Translations under genes and position numbers: made by a program | Assembly (NCBI RefSeq): GCF_024213555.1 | Contig: NZ_JANAVO010000001.1 | Span: forward strand, 434,001 to 498,000 | Reading direction: 5' to 3' | From: Allokutzneria sp. A3M-2-11 16 | GTDB taxonomy: Bacteria > Actinomycetota > Actinomycetes > Mycobacteriales > Pseudonocardiaceae | DNA: 64,000 nt | In this document: piece after piece, positions 60,456-64,000 of the stretch | How the letters are laid out: every line of letters begins with the position of its first letter | Numbering within the stretch: position 1 is the first letter of the stretch | Notes under the pieces: model-generated | Told to the model about the DNA's origin: nothing | What the model saw: only the letters and a program-made list of their open reading frames with translations | The model's database searches: none

Positions 60456-60971
60456 ATGGCTGTGTCAGTGCTCGACATGTCGGTGTCGCTCGACGGCTTC
60501 ATCCGACTGCACGAGTGGGCCTTCGGCCCGGGCGCGCCTGAAGAGGTGCTCGGCGAGATGAACGCGATGGGCGCGGTCCTGGCAGGACGGCGGACCGTCG
60601 AGCAGGTCGACCACTGGGGCGGTGACCACCACGGCAGCGGCATTCGGATCTTCGTGCCCAGCACACGGCCGCCCGCCCCGCACGTGGCGAACTACCCGCT
60701 GGTGACCTACGTGCACGACGGGATCGCCAGCGCGATGGCCCAGGCGAAGGCCGCTGCGGGAGACCGCCACGTGCACGTGATCGGAGCGGACACGGAACAG
60801 CGCGCCTTGGCGGCGGGAGTGCTGGACGAGGTGCACATCCACCAGATCCCAGTGCTGTTCGGCCGCGGGCGCCGACTGTTCGACGTGCTGCCGTCGCGCA
60901 TCGAGCTGGACATCGTGCGAGTCGTCAACACGCCAGAAGCCACGCACATCCGCTACCGCGTGCGGACCTAG
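60456..60971 (+). CDS. Dihydrofolate-reductase-like (RibD C-terminal) protein
   Basis: 171 aa from ATG 60456 with AAGGAGG. VLDMSVSLDGFI at the start, GAVLAGRRTVEQVDHWGG and HVIGADTEQRALAAGVLDEVHIHQIPVLFGRGRRLFD (by position) define the RibD_C/YyaP-type family. Reductase activity on a folate-like or other substrate is not established. Divergent from the MFS gene. Confidence 0.9.
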   Translation: MAVSVLDMSVSLDGFIRLHEWAFGPGAPEEVLGEMNAMGAVLAGRRTVEQVDHWGGDHHGSGIRIFVPSTRPPAPHVANYPLVTYVHDGIASAMAQAKAAAGDRHVHVIGADTEQRALAAGVLDEVHIHQIPVLFGRGRRLFDVLPSRIELDIVRVVNTPEATHIRYRVRT

Positions 60972-61075
60972 CCCCTGTCCTGCAAGCCCTCAAGCACTCC
61001 GCACACCAAGTAAACTGAACCCATGCACCCCACGCGCCCGCACACCCCATCCCCCGCGCGCGCCGTCTAGAGAAC

Positions 61076-61138
61076 CCCGTTTCGTACTCATAACGGGAAA
61101 AAGAGCGCTCCAAAAACCCGCTTTGAGTACGAAACGGG
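61076..61138. repeat. 63-bp palindrome copy B
   Basis: Arms identical to copy A, with AAGAGCGCTCC at the centre. Confidence 0.88.
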
Positions 61139-61277
61139 ATTTTGGGCTGCGCTGATGTTGGGGGCGGCGAGCAGGGAGGCGTCACGGTTGCTGGTCACCA
61201 CTTGCAGGACACGGCTTTGCCCTTGTCCTGCAACACTCCACGCCCACCCCACCTCATCCTCGGCTCGCCCCGCTTTT

Positions 61278-61340
61278 CCCGTTTCGTACTCATAGCGGGC
61301 TCCAGGGCGCTGCCTAACCCCGTTATGAGTACGAAACGGG
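61278..61340. repeat. 63-bp palindrome copy C
   Basis: Same arms, also 63 bp, centre AGGGCGCTGCC. Confidence 0.88.
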
Positions 61341-61455
61341 GTTCTCTAGGTTGCGTCCGCCGCAGGTTGGGTGTGGGGGCGGGCGGGATGCATGCGCACA
61401 GTTTACGTGGTGCACAGGCGCTCGAATGACTTGTGAGAGGTCCTACGCTCGGGCG

Positions 61456-61944
61456 ATGAGCAGGATCGACCGCGCGGGCCGGGTCATCCCGACGTCACCG
61501 CAGACCGTCTACGCCGCCCTTCTCGACCGCGACGCCCTTGAGGCGTGGCTGCCGCCGGAGGGCATGCGCGGGCGGATCGAGCGGTGGGATCCCCGGCCCG
61601 GTGGCGGTTTCCGGATGGTTCTCAGCTACCTCGACCCCGTCGGCAACCCGGGTAAGACCTCGGATGCGACGGACGTCGTCGAAGTCGGGTTCGCGGAGCT
61701 GGTGCCGCCCGAGCGCGTAGTGCAGACGGCCGTGTTCGAGGCCGACGATCCTGCGTACGCGGGCACCATGACGATGACCTGGCACCTCGCCGCCGCCGAT
61801 GGCGGAACCGAGGTGACCGTCACCGCCACGGGCGTGCCACCCGGGATCGACCAGGCCGCGCACGAGGAAGGAATCGCTTCCTCGCTGGCGAATCTGGCGT
61901 CCTACCTGGTCACCAACGCTCAGGCGGCTCAACGAAAGCCTTAG
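61456..61944 (+). CDS. SRPBCC (AHSA1-like) protein
   Basis: 162 aa from ATG 61456. TACGCT 6 nt upstream places the start at the ATG (leaderless). SPQTVYAALLDRDALEAWLPPEGMRGRIERWDPRPGGGFRM (by position) and MTWHLAAADGGTEVTVTATGVP define the START-like fold. Ligand unknown. Its last 35 bp overlap the convergent MetE-like gene. Confidence 0.9.
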   Translation: MSRIDRAGRVIPTSPQTVYAALLDRDALEAWLPPEGMRGRIERWDPRPGGGFRMVLSYLDPVGNPGKTSDATDVVEVGFAELVPPERVVQTAVFEADDPAYAGTMTMTWHLAAADGGTEVTVTATGVPPGIDQAAHEEGIASSLANLASYLVTNAQAAQRKP

Positions 61945-62923
61945 CCACGTCGTTGACCAGCGTCAGCGCGCGCCGCGCCCACTGCGGCGTCGCCCCGGCC
62001 AGGCCGCACGCGGGAGTCGGCACGGCGAGCTCCGCCAGGTTCGCGCGGTCGAACCCGAGCTGGTCGGCGAGCGTGAACGCGGGCTGGGCGGCCTCGCGCA
62101 GCGACACCGGCTTCCCGGGGTCCACGCCCGGCACCACGCCGAGCCACAGCGGGACGCCCTCCTGCCAGGCTTCGCCGAGCTCGTCCAGCATGCTTTTTCC
62201 GCTCAACGGAGCCAAATCGAGCGCGATCGCACTCGCACCGGCCCGTCGCAGCAACGTCACCGGCGGCCGGTTCGCGCAGCAGTGCACCACGACGGGGACG
62301 TCCAGTGACGTGATCACACCGCGCAGCAAGGCTTCCGCTTCGGGCGCGTGCACCTTCGCCACGTTGCCGTAGCCCGAAGGCGTCGGCAGCGATCCCGCGA
62401 GCACGGCGGGCAGCATCGGCTCGTCGAGCTGGACGATCACCTTGGCCCCGGTGCGCGCGGCGATCTCGGCGACGTGCCGGGCCAGGCCCTCCGCCAGCGA
62501 CTCGCCGAACTCGCGCAGCGCGCCGTGGTCGGTCAGCACCCGGTGCCCGCGCTGCAACTCGATCATCGACGCCAGCGTCCACGGACCCGCCGCCTGGACC
62601 TTGAAAAACTCGGGCCGGACGCCGTCGAGGACCTCGTCCATCGCGTCCATGTCGCCGCGCAGCTGGTCGACGCAGCGGCGGTGGTCGCGGCCGGGCCTCG
62701 CGGTGACGCGGTAGCCGGACGGCACCACCTCCACCGCCAGGTCCACCAGCAGCCCGGCGCTGCGCCCGATCAGGTCCGCGCCGACGCCCCGCGCGGGCAG
62801 CTCCGGCAGGTGCGGCAGCACGGGCAGCTCACCGGCGACGACGCGGGCGGCCTCGAACGGGTCGAGGCCGGGCATGGAGCCGATTCCGGTCGCGGTTGCG
62901 GCTGGCAGGAGCGGTTGTGTCAC
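61910..62923 (-). CDS. MetE-like C-terminal domain protein (Rv3015c type)
   Basis: 337 aa. TGIGSMPGLDPFEAARVVAGELP (residues ~13-35), the zinc His-Cys in VVVHCCANRPPV (family motif H-x-C) and LDLAPLSG fit the cobalamin-independent methionine synthase family. It is too short to be a full MetE, so the activity is unknown. Orthologous by position to Rv3015c, which follows ligA in mycobacteria; here 7.4 kb of inserted genes separate them. GTG 62923 with TAGGCA 6 nt before it. Confidence 0.88.
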   Translation of the reverse strand: MTQPLLPAATATGIGSMPGLDPFEAARVVAGELPVLPHLPELPARGVGADLIGRSAGLLVDLAVEVVPSGYRVTARPGRDHRRCVDQLRGDMDAMDEVLDGVRPEFFKVQAAGPWTLASMIELQRGHRVLTDHGALREFGESLAEGLARHVAEIAARTGAKVIVQLDEPMLPAVLAGSLPTPSGYGNVAKVHAPEAEALLRGVITSLDVPVVVHCCANRPPVTLLRRAGASAIALDLAPLSGKSMLDELGEAWQEGVPLWLGVVPGVDPGKPVSLREAAQPAFTLADQLGFDRANLAELAVPTPACGLAGATPQWARRALTLVNDVAKAFVEPPERW

Positions 62924-62968
62924 CCCCTTTGCCTATCACCCCGGCACTTCCGGCCGACGCCGAGGTTG

Positions 62969-63010
62969 TGGTCTAGACCTATTGACGAAGTGGTCCAGGC
63001 CACTTACGGT
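62969..63010 (+). promoter_or_regulatory. Chitinase promoter with paired 12-bp operators
   Basis: TGGTCTAGACCT (62969-62980) and TGGTCCAGGCCA (62991-63002) are 22 bp apart. TTGACG (62982-62987) and TACGGT (63005-63010) are 17 bp apart, so one site abuts the -35 and the other fills the spacer. Streptomyces chitinase promoters carry the same kind of 12-bp direct repeats, and the GntR repressor DasR binds ACTGGTCTAGACCA-like sites. Confidence 0.75.
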
Positions 63011-63054
63011 CAAGGGGCCCGGCCGCCGCCAGCACCCGTTGGGAAGGCGTTGTC

Positions 63055-63987
63055 GTGGTCAGAACCCTGCTCGCCGTGATCATCGCGATGGTCGGCGTCG
63101 TCCAACCGGCCTCCGCACAGGCAGCTCAGATCCGGTACGCCCCGTACATCGACATCACGATGGAGCGCCCGACGCTGCCGGAAGTGGCGCGGGCGACCGG
63201 CGTCAAGCACTTCACGCTCGCCTTCGCGCTCGGCAGCCACGCGGGCTGCGACCCGAAGTGGGGCGGCACCATCGACCTCACCGAACCCCGCGTCATCAAC
63301 CAGATCCGCGAGCTGAAGGCGATGGGCGGCAACGTCGTCATCGCGACCGGCGGCGCGCTCGGCCCGTACCTGGAACACGTGTGCGGCAGCGCTTCCGCGT
63401 TGGCGGGCGCCTACCGCAAGATCCTCGACGCCACCGGCGCCACGCACATCGACGTCGACGTGGAGGCCGCCATCCCGGCCGACACGGTCAACCAGGCGCT
63501 CGCCACGATCCAGCGCGAGCGCGGAACCTCGGTCGGCTACACGCTGCGCGTGCAGGGCCAGGACTACGGCGTTGACCCGTTCTCCTTGCAGATCCTGCAA
63601 AGCGCGGCGCGGCACAACGTCGACGTCCTGGTCAACCCGATGCTGATGAACTTCGGCTACACCGGCGACTGGGGCGACGCGATGATCTCGGCGGCGCAGG
63701 CGGTGCTGCGGCAGATGAAGACGGTGTGGCCGAACAAGTCCGACGCGGAGCTGCGCGCCAAGCTCGGCGTGACACCGATGATCGGCCGCAACGACACCGG
63801 CATGACGACCACTCAGGCACACGCGCGAAAACTGCTGAACTGGGCCAAGTCGAACAACATCGGCTTCATCGGCTTCTGGTCGATCGGCCGGGACAACGGC
63901 TCCTGCGCGGGCGGCGGGGTCTCGCCGACGTGCAGCGGGATCGCCCAGTCGCAGTGGGAGTTCACGAACATCTTCAAGGCGTTCTGA
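63055..63987 (+). CDS. Secreted GH18 chitinase
   Basis: 310 aa from GTG 63055 with GGGAAGG upstream. Signal peptide ~1-23 (LLAVIIAMVGVVQPASAQA). GH18 barrel: YAPYIDITMERPT, HFTLAFALGSHAGCDPKWGG, and the catalytic D-x-D-x-E at D133-V-D135-V-E137. FIGFWSIGRDNG is the C-terminal tryptophan region. No chitin-binding domain. Bacterial chitinase of the single-domain type, probably induced by chitin or GlcNAc through the paired operator. Confidence 0.93.
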   Translation: MVRTLLAVIIAMVGVVQPASAQAAQIRYAPYIDITMERPTLPEVARATGVKHFTLAFALGSHAGCDPKWGGTIDLTEPRVINQIRELKAMGGNVVIATGGALGPYLEHVCGSASALAGAYRKILDATGATHIDVDVEAAIPADTVNQALATIQRERGTSVGYTLRVQGQDYGVDPFSLQILQSAARHNVDVLVNPMLMNFGYTGDWGDAMISAAQAVLRQMKTVWPNKSDAELRAKLGVTPMIGRNDTGMTTTQAHARKLLNWAKSNNIGFIGFWSIGRDNGSCAGGGVSPTCSGIAQSQWEFTNIFKAF

Positions 63988-64000
63988 GACTGGGGGCCGC

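Larger units (their letters stand above)
60990..61425. mobile_element. MITE-like element with two 63-bp palindromes in inverse orientation
   Basis: Copies B (61076-61138) and C (61278-61340) of the CCCGTTTCGTACTC palindrome face each other. The outer half of B plus its flank (61068-61098) and of C (61319-61349) form a 31-bp perfect inverted repeat, and weaker similarity continues outward to ~60995 and ~61420 (ACCAAGTAAACTG against AGTTTACGTGGT). The centre has another 10-bp inverted repeat, TTGCAGGACA (61202-61234). No protein is encoded. The whole 430-bp gap is therefore palindromic, like a miniature inverted-repeat element. Confidence 0.7.

Noticed and set aside
61351-61455. 35-residue extension of the SRPBCC protein
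   Set aside because: It lies within the palindromic element, and a leaderless -10 points to ATG 61456.

Overview
The window is high-G+C actinobacterial chromosome (about 72% G+C by eye). It has the gene order and habits of the Pseudonocardiaceae or a close relative: many GTG starts, many 4-bp stop/start overlaps, leaderless promoters with a -10 about 6-7 nt before the start codon, F420 synthesis, and an HU protein with a lysine-rich tail. From my memory of the Mycobacterium tuberculosis map, the backbone follows Rv2981c-Rv3015c: gpsA, cofC, ppk, mutT1, hupB, leuD, leuC, IclR regulator, tRNAs, FAH-family gene, leuB, serA, ilvC-ilvN-ilvB, PH-domain protein, DoxX, LppZ, gatB-gatA-gatC, ACT protein, ligA and an Rv3015c-like gene. 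Unrelated genes are inserted into this backbone. The genus is not determined.

Layout. 1-7.1 kb: a leftward plsC-gpsA-cystathionine lyase operon, then rightward cofC, a small gene, and ppk-mutT1. 7.2-10.9 kb: HU protein, leuCD and the divergent IclR regulator. 10.9-17.6 kb: tRNA-Glu and tRNA-Gln, two HAD phosphatases (one frameshifted), an FAD monooxygenase, an FAH-family hydrolase, and a citramalate synthase gene behind a branched-chain leader-peptide attenuator. gltX, expected here by synteny, is absent. 17.7-21.8 kb: a MocR regulator divergent from a Tm-1-like / PEP-hydrolase-like / EthD operon of unknown chemistry. 22-29.5 kb: DUF4241 protein, leuB, a large secreted subtilase, serA. 29.5-32.3 kb: a 30-bp tandem palindromic repeat and an XRE/DUF397 cluster. 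32.3-38.3 kb: ilvBNC with a complete ilvB attenuator, a PH-domain protein and ilvD. 38.3-47.6 kb: MazF-like protein, DoxX, a GH92 mannosidase with a ricin-type lectin domain, a dehydrogenase, a hydrolase, an LppZ-like lipoprotein and two membrane proteins. 47.7-54.5 kb: gatCAB with an interposed small acidic gene, the ACT protein and ligA. 54.5-64 kb: LysR/YeiH pair, GH9 glucanase with an MFS exporter, DHFR-family protein, SRPBCC protein, MetE-like protein, and a GH18 chitinase with a paired operator in its promoter.

Function. The dominant theme is branched-chain amino acid synthesis (cimA, leuBCD, ilvBNCD) plus serA. Two of these units carry leader peptides rich in Leu/Val/Ile codons followed by intrinsic terminators. 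A second theme is secreted polymer degradation (subtilase, GH92, GH9, GH18).

Non-coding structure is the most unusual part. There are three intergenic repeat families: a 118-bp element with GTCTTCAAGTAC termini sitting next to stop codons, a 63-bp palindrome with CCCGTTTCGTACTC arms, and a 30-bp tandem palindrome. In addition the 11-mer TCCACWGTGGA occurs nine times, mostly inside genes and against codon preference.
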